Below are positions 1 to 8,097 of a DNA stretch of 64,000 nucleotides, piece after piece (position 1 is the first letter of the stretch; each line of letters opens with the position of its first letter). This DNA is from JANXSD01 sp038206385. GTDB taxonomy: Bacteria > Bacteroidota > Bacteroidia > AKYH767-A > OLB10. Where the stretch lies: positions 6,800 through 70,799 of the forward strand of contig JBBRAW010000005.1 of assembly GCA_038206385.1 (NCBI GenBank), given 5' to 3'. The notes beneath the pieces are model-generated. The model did not search any database, was not told the DNA's origin, and saw only the letters and a program-made list of their open reading frames with translations. The position numbers and the translations under genes are program-made.

Positions 1-2
1 AT

Positions 3-812
3 TTTTCACATGGAATTAGTGGCAACGTTTTCAAGTATCATGCATTAGCACAACTGCTCGACAATGATCAACCAAGTTATGGATTACAAGCTATTGGATT
101 AAATGGAAAAGATGAGCCACTATCAGTAATGGAAGATATTGCAGCACATCATGTAAAAGAAATTATTTCGTTTCAGCCAGAAGGTCCTTATGCACTAGCA
201 GGAGGTTCCTTTGGTGGTTATCTCGCTTACGAAATGGCGTTGCAATTAAGAGCTCTTGGAAAAGAAGTTAGCTTCTTATGCTTATTCGATTTAGATGCAG
301 CATCAGAACTTGAATTCTTATCAAAAGGAATGAAACAAATAAAAGGAGCCCAACTTTTTGCTCAAAGATTTGTGAAACGCGCAGTAAGTTTTATAAGTGC
401 TGATAAAGAAGAACGTCAAAAATATCTTCAAGCCAAGATGCGAAATAAAAGTAAACAAGGTGCTGGAAATGTTGATTATGATTTAGAATCGTGGCTCGAC
501 AAACATAAAATGGTTGAGTTAATAGGTGAAGAGTCCGCTGCTTATTTCCGAAATATTGAAGAGGCTTGCTACAAAGCTATGACTGATTATAAAATAAAAA
601 AATATGATCGCGACATCACCTTAATACGTGCGCAAGAAGGATATTTCAACAATACTTACGCACATGATTTAGGATGGAAACATTTCACAAGTGGAAAAGT
701 GGATGTTCATGTTGTACCTGGTGATCATAACTCGATTTTCTGGGAACCAAATGTTTTTGAATTAGCTAAAACAGTTAACAAACCCCTTAATCATCTTGCC
801 AAGAAAAAATAA
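3..812 (+). CDS. NRPS-like protein, C-terminal thioesterase domain (5' end outside window)
   Basis: The reading frame is open from base 3, so this is the 3' end of a longer gene; an internal ATG at 129 is not a real start. The visible 269 residues are an alpha/beta-hydrolase thioesterase that would release the product from the carrier domain. Seen: the nucleophile elbow AGGSFGG with the Ser codon at 207-209, and a C-terminal PGDHNSIF with the likely catalytic His codon at 726-728. By eye roughly three quarters of its residues are identical to the thioesterase of the next gene (1008-3746), so the missing upstream part is probably also adenylation plus carrier domain. Same strand as the next gene, 195 bp apart; likely one biosynthetic unit arising by tandem duplication. 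Confidence 0.85.
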   Translation, partial: FSHGISGNVFKYHALAQLLDNDQPSYGLQAIGLNGKDEPLSVMEDIAAHHVKEIISFQPEGPYALAGGSFGGYLAYEMALQLRALGKEVSFLCLFDLDAASELEFLSKGMKQIKGAQLFAQRFVKRAVSFISADKEERQKYLQAKMRNKSKQGAGNVDYDLESWLDKHKMVELIGEESAAYFRNIEEACYKAMTDYKIKKYDRDITLIRAQEGYFNNTYAHDLGWKHFTSGKVDVHVVPGDHNSIFWEPNVFELAKTVNKPLNHLAKKK

Positions 813-1007
813 TTTATACAATTCGTACGTTATAATTATGTTTAGATGATTCACAAAAGCATCTGCAATTTATTTAATATGGAAACAGTATAAATTTATT
901 AATTCAAAAACAATAGTTAGTTAAATCGAGTTAGATATTTTACCAATACTGAATATCAATTCGACAATCAATAATCACCCATTAAAAATTGCATTACGAT
1001 TTCTAAC

Positions 1008-3746
1008 ATGACAACAAATGAAGTGAGTGTATTAAATGCGCTCAATTTAAATATTAAACCCTATCCCTCCACAAAAGGGATACATGAATTATTTTCAGAA
1101 AAGGCATTAGCATTTTCAAATAAAATTGCCACTTCGAGTAGTATCCAAAATTATACGTATGCTCAATTAGATTCTCTTTCAACAGCACTCGCTGCATTAT
1201 TACAACAACGTGGAATTAAACAAGGTGATTTCGTAGGAGTGTGTCTTCCACGTATTGTAGAGTTACCAATGGTGCTAATTGCAATTATAAAGGCTGGTGC
1301 AGCATACGTTCCCCTTGATCCTAGTTTCCCTGCTGATCGTTTGCGATTAATGTTGGATGATTCACAAGCACCAATTGTTATTACAACAAATCAATTAGCC
1401 GTTGATTTAGAATTAACAACCGAAAGAATATTAAATTTTGATGTTACTGCATTAGAGAAAATTCCAAACGGATCTTTTAAACCAGTACCTGTTGTTGAAA
1501 ATCAATTGGCTTATGTACTATATACATCTGGCTCGACAGGAAAACCAAAAGGTGTAATGGTAAAACATAATGGTGTTGTAAATCTTATGGTGGATTTAAA
1601 AGAACGCTTCAACATAAAACCTGAAGATACATTACTTGCGATCTCTACTATTTCTTTTGATATTTCAGTGCTTGAATTCTTCTTGCCATTGCTAAGTGGT
1701 GCACGTGTACATCTTGCAACAAGAGAAGAATCAATGGATGCTACATGGCTTGATAAAACAATTCAAGATTTTCCAATTACTTATTTGCAAGGAACACCAA
1801 CAACGTGGGAACTGCTTTTAGCATCTGGGTGGAAAGGCGCCAAACATTTAAATGTTTTATGTGGAGGTGAAGCGTTACGTTTTGAACTTGCAGAAAGATT
1901 ATTTGGAAATAATTTAGCTGTATGGAATTTATATGGCCCAACTGAAACATCTATTTGGTCAACTATAAAAAAGATTGACGAAACAGATTTTAAAAATATC
2001 GTGAATGGAGGAATGAGCATTGGTAAAACAATTGCAAATACTTTATTATATATTGTTGATGAAACAGGAATACCTTGTCCATTAGGAGTGGCGGGAGAAT
2101 TATGGATTGGTGGTGATGGTGTATCTGCCGGCTATTTAAATCGTCCTGAATTAAATGCTGAAAAATTTACTCCTAATCCCTTTGATGAAGGAAATATTTA
2201 TCGAACAGGTGATCGTGTAATCGTTGATCCCAATGGAAATTTACATTTCTTAAACCGCTTAGATCATCAAGTTAAAATACGTGGATACCGAATTGAATTA
2301 GGCGAAATTGAAGCCGCATTAAATAAAACTCCAAACATTCGTTTAGGTGTTGTAGTAGCTCGTCAAGGATCTACTGGTGATAGTTATCTTGCATCTTATT
2401 TTATTTCCGATTTAAACGATGGAAGTATCTCCAAAAATGAATTACAAAAAAAATTAGCAACTGCTGCTAGAGAAAGTATGTCGACATTTTTACCCGACTA
2501 CATGATTCCAAATACATATACACTATTAGATAAATTTCCACTTACACCGAATGAAAAGATTGATCGAAAAAATTTACCAGATCCACAAATAAATTTCGAT
2601 CTGATAAAAAAATCATTAAAAGAACAAGCCTTTAATGATACAGAAAAAATTATTGCAGAAGTTTGGAAACAAATTCTCAATATTCATGATATTACTCTTG
2701 ATGATGATTTCTTTAAGTTGGGAGGGCATTCCCTTTTAGCAGTTCGTATGATGGTAGAACTTGAACATCTTACAAAGGTGAAATTACCACTTGCCGTTTT
2801 ATTTACGAATCCTACAATTGGATCGCTAAGTAAACTTTATGATACACCACCTAGTGATTTAATTTGGAATCCGCTTGTTGTCATTAAAGAAACAGGAACT
2901 AGAAAGCCGTTATATTTTGCTCATGGTATTAGTGGAAATATCTTCAAGTATTATGAACTTGCTCAACTATTGCACCCTGATCAACCTAGTTATGGATTAC
3001 AGGCAATAGGTTTGAATGGAAAAGATGAACCACTGTCTAACATGAAAGAAATTGCAGCACATCACATAAAAGAAATTATAAAGTTTCAACCAGAAGGACC
3101 TTATGCATTAGCAGGAGGTTCATTTGGTGGTTACCTCGCCTATGAAATGGCATTGCAATTAAAAGCACTTGGAAAAGAAATTAGCTTTCTTTGTTTATTT
3201 GATGTAGAAGCCGTTTCTGAATTGGAATTTTTATCTACTGGAATGAAACAAATTAAAGGTGTTCAGTTGTTTGCAGAACGGCTTATTAAACGTGCTGCAA
3301 ATTTTATCGCATCCGACAATGAAAAACGTCAACAGTACCTTCAATCTAAACTGAATAAAAAAACAAATCAAAGTGGAAGTCATCAGGAAACTGAACTAGA
3401 ATCGTGGCTTGATAAACATAAAATGGTAGAACTTATTGGCGAAGAATCTGCTGCAAGTTTTCGAAATATTGAAGAGGCTTGTTACAAAGCGATGATTGAT
3501 TATAAAATTGAAAAGTTTAATATAGATCTAACACTTGTTCGTGCTCAAGAAGGTTTTTTTAACAATACTTTTTCACATGATTTAGGATGGAAACATTTTA
3601 CCAACGGAAAAGTTGACGTACATGTCATTCCCGGTGATCATAATTCTATTTTCTGGGAGCCTTATGTTTTTGAGCTCGCAAAAATTGTTAATGAATCATT
3701 ATCACATGTTGCTAAAAGAAATGCAATCCGCCGCGTTGAAAATTAA
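1008..3746 (+). CDS. Single-module NRPS-like enzyme: adenylation-carrier-thioesterase
   Basis: A 912-residue cytoplasmic enzyme with no condensation domain. Adenylation core motifs are present in order: YTSGSTGKPKG (about residue 172), FDIS (A4), NLYGPTETS (A5), YRTGD (A7), VKIRGYRIELGEIE (A8) and NEKIDRKNLP (A10). The carrier domain has LGGHSL with the phosphopantetheine Ser at 575. The thioesterase has AGGSFGG (Ser705) and PGDHN (His878). The Asp of FDIS normally contacts the alpha-amino group, which points to an amino acid rather than an aryl-keto or aryl acid substrate. Known A-T-TE enzymes join two activated molecules or release a single modified one; the product here cannot be read. The downstream phosphopantetheinyl transferase gene overlaps its 3' end. 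Confidence 0.93.
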   Translation: MTTNEVSVLNALNLNIKPYPSTKGIHELFSEKALAFSNKIATSSSIQNYTYAQLDSLSTALAALLQQRGIKQGDFVGVCLPRIVELPMVLIAIIKAGAAYVPLDPSFPADRLRLMLDDSQAPIVITTNQLAVDLELTTERILNFDVTALEKIPNGSFKPVPVVENQLAYVLYTSGSTGKPKGVMVKHNGVVNLMVDLKERFNIKPEDTLLAISTISFDISVLEFFLPLLSGARVHLATREESMDATWLDKTIQDFPITYLQGTPTTWELLLASGWKGAKHLNVLCGGEALRFELAERLFGNNLAVWNLYGPTETSIWSTIKKIDETDFKNIVNGGMSIGKTIANTLLYIVDETGIPCPLGVAGELWIGGDGVSAGYLNRPELNAEKFTPNPFDEGNIYRTGDRVIVDPNGNLHFLNRLDHQVKIRGYRIELGEIEAALNKTPNIRLGVVVARQGSTGDSYLASYFISDLNDGSISKNELQKKLATAARESMSTFLPDYMIPNTYTLLDKFPLTPNEKIDRKNLPDPQINFDLIKKSLKEQAFNDTEKIIAEVWKQILNIHDITLDDDFFKLGGHSLLAVRMMVELEHLTKVKLPLAVLFTNPTIGSLSKLYDTPPSDLIWNPLVVIKETGTRKPLYFAHGISGNIFKYYELAQLLHPDQPSYGLQAIGLNGKDEPLSNMKEIAAHHIKEIIKFQPEGPYALAGGSFGGYLAYEMALQLKALGKEISFLCLFDVEAVSELEFLSTGMKQIKGVQLFAERLIKRAANFIASDNEKRQQYLQSKLNKKTNQSGSHQETELESWLDKHKMVELIGEESAASFRNIEEACYKAMIDYKIEKFNIDLTLVRAQEGFFNNTFSHDLGWKHFTNGKVDVHVIPGDHNSIFWEPYVFELAKIVNESLSHVAKRNAIRRVEN

Positions 3747-4419
3747 ACCCTATCATCCAACGGCAAATAACCCATTGCTATTTAATCCAGTGTTGGAAAA
3801 TATATTAGTAATTGTAAAATTAAATTCGACAAGATTAGAATACTATAATTTAACCACTATCGAAAATCTTCATGCAACAAAATACCATCAACAAAAAGAT
3901 GTGTTATCTTATTCTTGGAGACATCATTTATTGAATACTTGGTTAAGTAATTATTGCAATAAACCATTTGATCAATTAAACCTCAAAACTACAAAAGAAG
4001 GAAAAAATTATTTGGATACATTACCATTCCATTTCAACATTAGCAAATCAACAACCTACTTAGCCTTTAGTTTTGGGCCTAATCCCATCGGAGTTGATAT
4101 AGAAACCATAAAAGACTTTAAGCCTTTCATGCCGATTGCAGACCAGCATTTTCATGAGAATGAGCAATTACTTTTATCAGAAGAAAAATCGCCATTATCT
4201 TTTTTCTCAATCTGGACAAGAAAGGAAGCGCTTCTAAAGGCAAATGGATCTGGAATTAATGATAACCTAAAAAACTTGGATACAACATCAGAAAGCCATC
4301 AAATGGATTCAAGAATATATCAATTGGAAACTTACGCAAATGATGAATTTATTGTGAGTCTTGCATATCAAAGTACAGATCCTCTTCTATTAAAAATATG
4401 TAATTATAACATTCTATAA
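3721..4419 (+). CDS. Sfp-type 4'-phosphopantetheinyl transferase
   Basis: About 232 residues. It would transfer phosphopantetheine from CoA to the carrier-domain Ser of the two neighbouring NRPS-like proteins. Seen: the Mg-binding motif GVDIE (residues 124-128, Asp126 and Glu128) and the second core motif WTRKEALLKANG (W165, K168, E169), the two signatures of the Sfp/AcpT superfamily, at the usual spacing. The frame is open further upstream, but there it reads through NRPS coding sequence in another frame; I chose the ATG at 3721 (an ATG at 3706 is also possible), giving a 26-base overlap with the NRPS stop and suggesting translational coupling. Its position directly after a carrier-protein gene supports a dedicated activator role. 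Confidence 0.9.
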   Translation: MQSAALKIKPYHPTANNPLLFNPVLENILVIVKLNSTRLEYYNLTTIENLHATKYHQQKDVLSYSWRHHLLNTWLSNYCNKPFDQLNLKTTKEGKNYLDTLPFHFNISKSTTYLAFSFGPNPIGVDIETIKDFKPFMPIADQHFHENEQLLLSEEKSPLSFFSIWTRKEALLKANGSGINDNLKNLDTTSESHQMDSRIYQLETYANDEFIVSLAYQSTDPLLLKICNYNIL

Positions 4420-4539
4420 AGTACAACGTTATAAATGTGCGAAATTGCTCTCTCTTTGCTTACTGTAATTGTGTAGGCTTTCGTATACTTGCTGTAAAAA
4501 TAAATACCATTCTTCCATTAGATTTAAAATCGAAACTTA

Positions 4540-6162
4540 ATGGAAATGTCGAAAAATATGAAACTAAAAATTAATTTAAAGTTCCTTGCCTTTGTGTTCG
4601 GACTTACCTTTTGTTTGAATGTACCTACAGTGAAAGCTCAAAGTACAGAGCAAGGACAAAAGTTTGATGCATTGTTGAACATGATTCAATATGCTTATGT
4701 GGATTCTGTTGACCAGAAAAAAATATCAGAAGATGCTATTCGTGCTTTGCTGAAAGAATTAGATCCGCATTCTATTTATATTTCTGCTGATGATTTAAAA
4801 GAAACAAACGAGCCGTTAGTTGGAAAGTTTGAAGGTGTCGGTATACAATTTAATATTTTGGATGATACCATTATGGTTACACAAACTATTTCTGGTGGAC
4901 CATCCGAAAAATTAGGTATTCGTGCTGGTGATCGCATTGTAAAAATTGATGATGCAAAAGTCACCAACATCGGTATAAAAAATAATGATGTATTAAAAAA
5001 ATTGCGTGGAGATAAAGGAACAAAAGTAAAAGTTGCTATTGCTCGTCGAGGTAGCCCAGAATTATTGGATTATACGATTACGCGCGATAAAATTCCTTTG
5101 TTTAGTGTCGACGCAACATACATGGCTTCACCAACAATTGGCTATATAAAAATTAGCAAATTTGCTGATAGCACCGTTGATGAATTTAAAGAAGGATTAG
5201 CAAAACTTAAAGAACAAGGAATGAAAAGTATTATCCTTGACTTAACAGGTAACGGTGGAGGATATTTGAATAGAGCCATTGAACTAGCTGATGAGTTTTT
5301 ATCAAATGGAAAACGAGTTGTATATACCGAAGGTAGAAATTCTGTTCGCCAAGATTCGTATGCAACAAGTGCAGGTGGTTTTGAAACAGGAAAAGTAATT
5401 GTATTAGTTGATGAAGGCTCCGCTTCTGCAAGTGAAATTGTTACGGGCGCTTTACAAGATTGGGACCGAGCATTAGTGATTGGACGTAGAACATTTGCTA
5501 AAGGATTAGTACAAAAACCATTTCCATTACCTGATGGCTCTGCTGTTCGACTTACTATCGCTCGTTATCATACACCATCAGGAAGATGTATTCAAAAACA
5601 TTATGAGCCCGGTGATGAAAACTATGAAATGGATTTAAGCAATCGTTTTACTCATGGTGAATTATATAGTCCTGATAGCATTAAATTTATCGACTCTTTA
5701 AAATACAATACCAATGCAGGTAGAATAGTTTACGGTGGTGGTGGAATTATGCCTGATGTATTTATTCCTTTAGATACAAGTATGAGCAGCAAATATTATG
5801 ATAATTTAAGAAGAGAAAGTGTATTGAATGATTTCACGTATGCGTATGTTGATGAACATCGTGCTGAACTTTTAAAATCATACACTGATGTTTTTGCTTT
5901 CAAACAAAACTTTATACTTACTGATGAATTCATGAACAAATTCATGGCTTTAGCTGAGAAGAAAAATGTGAAAAAAGACGAGAAAGGATATGCAACTTCG
6001 GAGAAGTTAATCAAGACACAATTACGTGCATTGATTGCAAGAGACCTTTGGAACACCAATGCATATTATGTTATCATCAATGATATCAATCCTTTCCTAA
6101 TTAAAGCAATGCAAGCATTCGATGATCATACATTTGAAAAGATGAAAATAGCAGGAAACTAA
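4540..6162 (+). CDS. S41 family C-terminal processing peptidase (CtpA/Prc type)
   Basis: A 540-residue exported serine protease. The N-terminus (about residues 7-34, ending VKAQS) is a signal peptide, so it acts in the periplasm or is lipid-free secreted. A PDZ domain follows (about 95-165, with GVGIQF and GIRAGDRIVKIDD), then the S41 core. The catalytic Ser/Lys dyad is visible: GSASASE with Ser296 and FAKG with Lys321, 25 residues apart as in plant CtpA. GNGGGYLNRA matches the conserved pre-catalytic loop. A C-terminal helical region of about 130 residues follows the core. Family members degrade or trim proteins with exposed C-termini. It stands alone with its own terminator. Confidence 0.92.
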   Translation: MEMSKNMKLKINLKFLAFVFGLTFCLNVPTVKAQSTEQGQKFDALLNMIQYAYVDSVDQKKISEDAIRALLKELDPHSIYISADDLKETNEPLVGKFEGVGIQFNILDDTIMVTQTISGGPSEKLGIRAGDRIVKIDDAKVTNIGIKNNDVLKKLRGDKGTKVKVAIARRGSPELLDYTITRDKIPLFSVDATYMASPTIGYIKISKFADSTVDEFKEGLAKLKEQGMKSIILDLTGNGGGYLNRAIELADEFLSNGKRVVYTEGRNSVRQDSYATSAGGFETGKVIVLVDEGSASASEIVTGALQDWDRALVIGRRTFAKGLVQKPFPLPDGSAVRLTIARYHTPSGRCIQKHYEPGDENYEMDLSNRFTHGELYSPDSIKFIDSLKYNTNAGRIVYGGGGIMPDVFIPLDTSMSSKYYDNLRRESVLNDFTYAYVDEHRAELLKSYTDVFAFKQNFILTDEFMNKFMALAEKKNVKKDEKGYATSEKLIKTQLRALIARDLWNTNAYYVIINDINPFLIKAMQAFDDHTFEKMKIAGN

Positions 6163-6180
6163 TTTTTTTATAGAAAATAA

Positions 6181-6214
6181 AAAAGGGTTCTTCTTAATGG
6201 AAGAACCCTTTTTT
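6181..6214 (+). terminator. Rho-independent terminator after the S41 peptidase
   Basis: A 13-bp perfect stem (6181-6193 with 6200-6212, containing AAGGGTTCTTC) with a 6-base loop, followed by T residues. It begins 18 bases after the peptidase stop. Because the stem is A-rich on its left side it may also work in the other direction. Confidence 0.85.
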
Positions 6215-6243
6215 ATTAAAATTTAGCGTAAGAATATCTGCTC

Positions 6244-6279
6244 TAATAAAAGACCCGATGAAAATTACTCTTCATCGGG
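6244..6279 (-). terminator. Rho-independent terminator for the YceI gene
   Basis: A 9-bp stem (CCCGATGAA at 6254-6262 with its complement at 6271-6279). On the minus strand it is followed by TCTTTTATT, a T-rich tail. It lies about 43 bases past the stop of the minus-strand gene 6322-6858, so the two convergent genes each have their own terminator. Confidence 0.75.
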
Positions 6280-6321
6280 GAATCAAACGCATTGCTATTT
6301 TTTTCAATAGCCCTCTACACA

Positions 6322-6858
6322 TTATTTTTGTTTTACTAATTGTATTTCTGCATGTAACTTCACTTCTTCGCTCAATAATAATCCACCCGTTTCCATGGTG
6401 CCATTCCATACTAAACCAAAATCTTTGCGATTAATTTTTCCCGTTACAGTAAATCCGGCTTTTGTATTTCCATAAGAATCATTTGCAATACCACCAAATT
6501 CAAGATTTAGTTGAACTGGTTTCGTAACATCACGAATTGTTAAATCACCATTTAAACTATAATTTCCGTTGGCATCAAGTTTCTCCGAATTACTTGCTTT
6601 GAATTTCATTTGCGGAAATTTTTCAGCATCAAAAAAATCTGGTGCTAATAAATGACCATCTCGTTTTTCATTTCCCGTATCAACTGAATTTATTTCCGCA
6701 GTGAAATCAATTTTTGCATTTTGAAAATCATCATTTGCTGCTTCAGCTTCAACGTTGAACTTGCCAAAATTTCCTGAAACATTGGTAATCATTAAGTGCT
6801 TTATTTTAAAGCCAATTTCTGAATGTGTTGGATCTGAGATCCATTTTGTTGTAGACAT
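6322..6858 (-). CDS. YceI family lipocalin-like protein
   Basis: 178 residues. Begins MSTTKWISDPTHSEIGFKIKHL and contains the family pattern of alternating beta strands with GNFGKF, DFFDAEKFPQMKF, GDLTIRDVTKPVQL and NRKDFGL. YceI proteins are beta-barrels that bind a long isoprenoid such as a polyprenyl quinone; many are periplasmic, but this copy has no signal peptide and is probably cytoplasmic, as in other Bacteroidota. Upstream lies the wreck of an old-yellow-enzyme gene and a twin operator, suggesting an original operon of reductase plus YceI under a redox- or electrophile-responsive repressor (inference). Confidence 0.9.
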   Translation of the reverse strand: MSTTKWISDPTHSEIGFKIKHLMITNVSGNFGKFNVEAEAANDDFQNAKIDFTAEINSVDTGNEKRDGHLLAPDFFDAEKFPQMKFKASNSEKLDANGNYSLNGDLTIRDVTKPVQLNLEFGGIANDSYGNTKAGFTVTGKINRKDFGLVWNGTMETGGLLLSEEVKLHAEIQLVKQK

Positions 6859-6906
6859 TTTTTTGCGTTTTAAATTGTGTAAGTAATTTATTTATGTGTA
6901 GATTTT

Positions 6907-7138
6907 TTAAGCTTTAATAACTCCATTTAATATAGGATAATCTGTATATCCCTTTTCTGCTATTTCACCAGTTGAATACAAAGTAGACTATTGAGAATAT
7001 TCATTGAACTGTTATTTAAGAATCTTTCTAGTAAATCAATATTCACAAAAAAATACATGCCATTCGAAATCATATTTGAATGCCCATTCTGTTTTTTAAT
7101 ACCATATTCTTAAGGGAAATTTCTTGTAGTAGTTTCAT
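6907..7138 (-). pseudogene. Remnant of an old-yellow-enzyme (alkene reductase) gene
   Basis: Two ends of one gene survive with the middle deleted. The N-terminal end is read from an ATG at 7136-7138: MKLLQEISLKNMVLKNRM, which matches the start of NADH:flavin oxidoreductases (LKN..LKNR), then hits a stop at 7070. The C-terminal end at 6907-6987 reads LYSTGEIAEKGYTDYPIL and a natural stop, matching the family C-terminus (GYTDYP). An intact gene would need about 1.1 kb; only about 230 bp remain. The fragments share strand and order with the YceI gene below them. Confidence 0.65.
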
Positions 7139-7204
7139 TTTTTTATGCCTTTGATTAAGCAAAACGATTAACGATTGTTTCTATTTTACTTTTCATAACA
7201 TTAA

Positions 7205-7243
7205 TTGTATATACAAATATACTACAAACTATTGTATATACAA
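7205..7243. promoter_or_regulatory. Twin palindromic operator TTGTATATACAA x2
   Basis: Two identical perfect 12-bp palindromes TTGTATATACAA at 7205-7216 and 7232-7243, centres 27 bp apart, about 70 bp upstream of the dead reductase gene. The arrangement is that of a dimeric repressor operator (MarR/HxlR-like winged-helix regulators use such sites; that identity is inference). No regulator gene is nearby. Confidence 0.65.
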
Positions 7244-7337
7244 CTGTTTAGGATTGTTAGAGCATCAAAGGTCTGACTGTAAGTATTATAAGATCTACAT
7301 TTTAAGAGCAACCACTAAAACAAAAGGGTTTAATGCT

Positions 7338-8009
7338 CTATTCTTTACCAGAAACAACAACAACGATTTCTCCTTTAACCGTTTTTTGTGAAAAATAAAT
7401 CTTTAATTCTTCTACCGTTCCACGTTTATTTTCTTCAAACATCTTGGTGAGTTCGCGTGAAACAGAAGCTATTCTTTCTGGACCAAAATATTCACAACAT
7501 TCTTCTAAAAGCTTTACTAATCTGTGTGGTGATTCATAAAAAACGATAGTACGACTTTCTTCTTTTAATGCTGATAATCGGGTATGTCTTCCTTTTTTTT
7601 GTGGTAAAAATCCTTCAAACACAAAACGGTCGCAGGGAATTCCGCTCATCACTAATGCAGGTACAAAAGCAGTTGCACCCGGCAAACATTCTACTGGAAC
7701 ATCTTCACGTACACATTCTCGAATCAATAAATATCCAGGATCACTTATGCCAGGCGTACCAGCATCACTAACCAAGGCAATACTTGTTCCCTCTTTCAAT
7801 AAGCGTATTACTTCTTTCAATGCTTGATGTTCATTGTGCTGATGATGAGAAAGAATTCGTTTCTCAATACCATAATGTTGCAATAAAAATTTAGAAGTGC
7901 GTGTATCTTCTGCCAAAACAATATCAACAGACTTTAGAACTTCAAGCGCCCTCAATGTAATATCTTGAAGATTTCCAATTGGGGTTGGCACTATGTATAA
8001 CTTCGACAT
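7338..8009 (-). CDS. rsmI: 16S rRNA (cytidine-1402-2'-O)-methyltransferase RsmI
   Basis: 223 residues, SAM-dependent tetrapyrrole-methylase fold. It methylates the ribose of C1402 in the decoding centre of 16S rRNA. Seen: the N-terminal LYIVPTPIGNLQDITLRAL, the AEDTRTSKFLL motif, SDAGTPGISDPG (SAM/substrate loop) and PGATAFVPALVMSG, all diagnostic of RsmI. The length is slightly short because the C-terminal accessory domain of some homologues is absent, which is common in Bacteroidota. It is divergent from the T9SS subtilase gene, with 88 bp between start codons. Confidence 0.95.
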   Translation of the reverse strand: MSKLYIVPTPIGNLQDITLRALEVLKSVDIVLAEDTRTSKFLLQHYGIEKRILSHHQHNEHQALKEVIRLLKEGTSIALVSDAGTPGISDPGYLLIRECVREDVPVECLPGATAFVPALVMSGIPCDRFVFEGFLPQKKGRHTRLSALKEESRTIVFYESPHRLVKLLEECCEYFGPERIASVSRELTKMFEENKRGTVEELKIYFSQKTVKGEIVVVVSGKE

Positions 8010-8097
8010 CGTTGCAAAATTGCCAAAAGAAAACTACTTTTTACCGAATAGCTTCAATATTTTATTTACTTTCATCAAACTAATCAACATACTAATT

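Noticed and set aside
3613..3720. Earlier start of the phosphopantetheinyl transferase at 3613
   Set aside because: The added residues are the NRPS thioesterase read in another frame.
7993..8097. Earlier start of the T9SS subtilase
   Set aside because: It overlaps rsmI, and the ATG at 8098 directly opens a good signal peptide.
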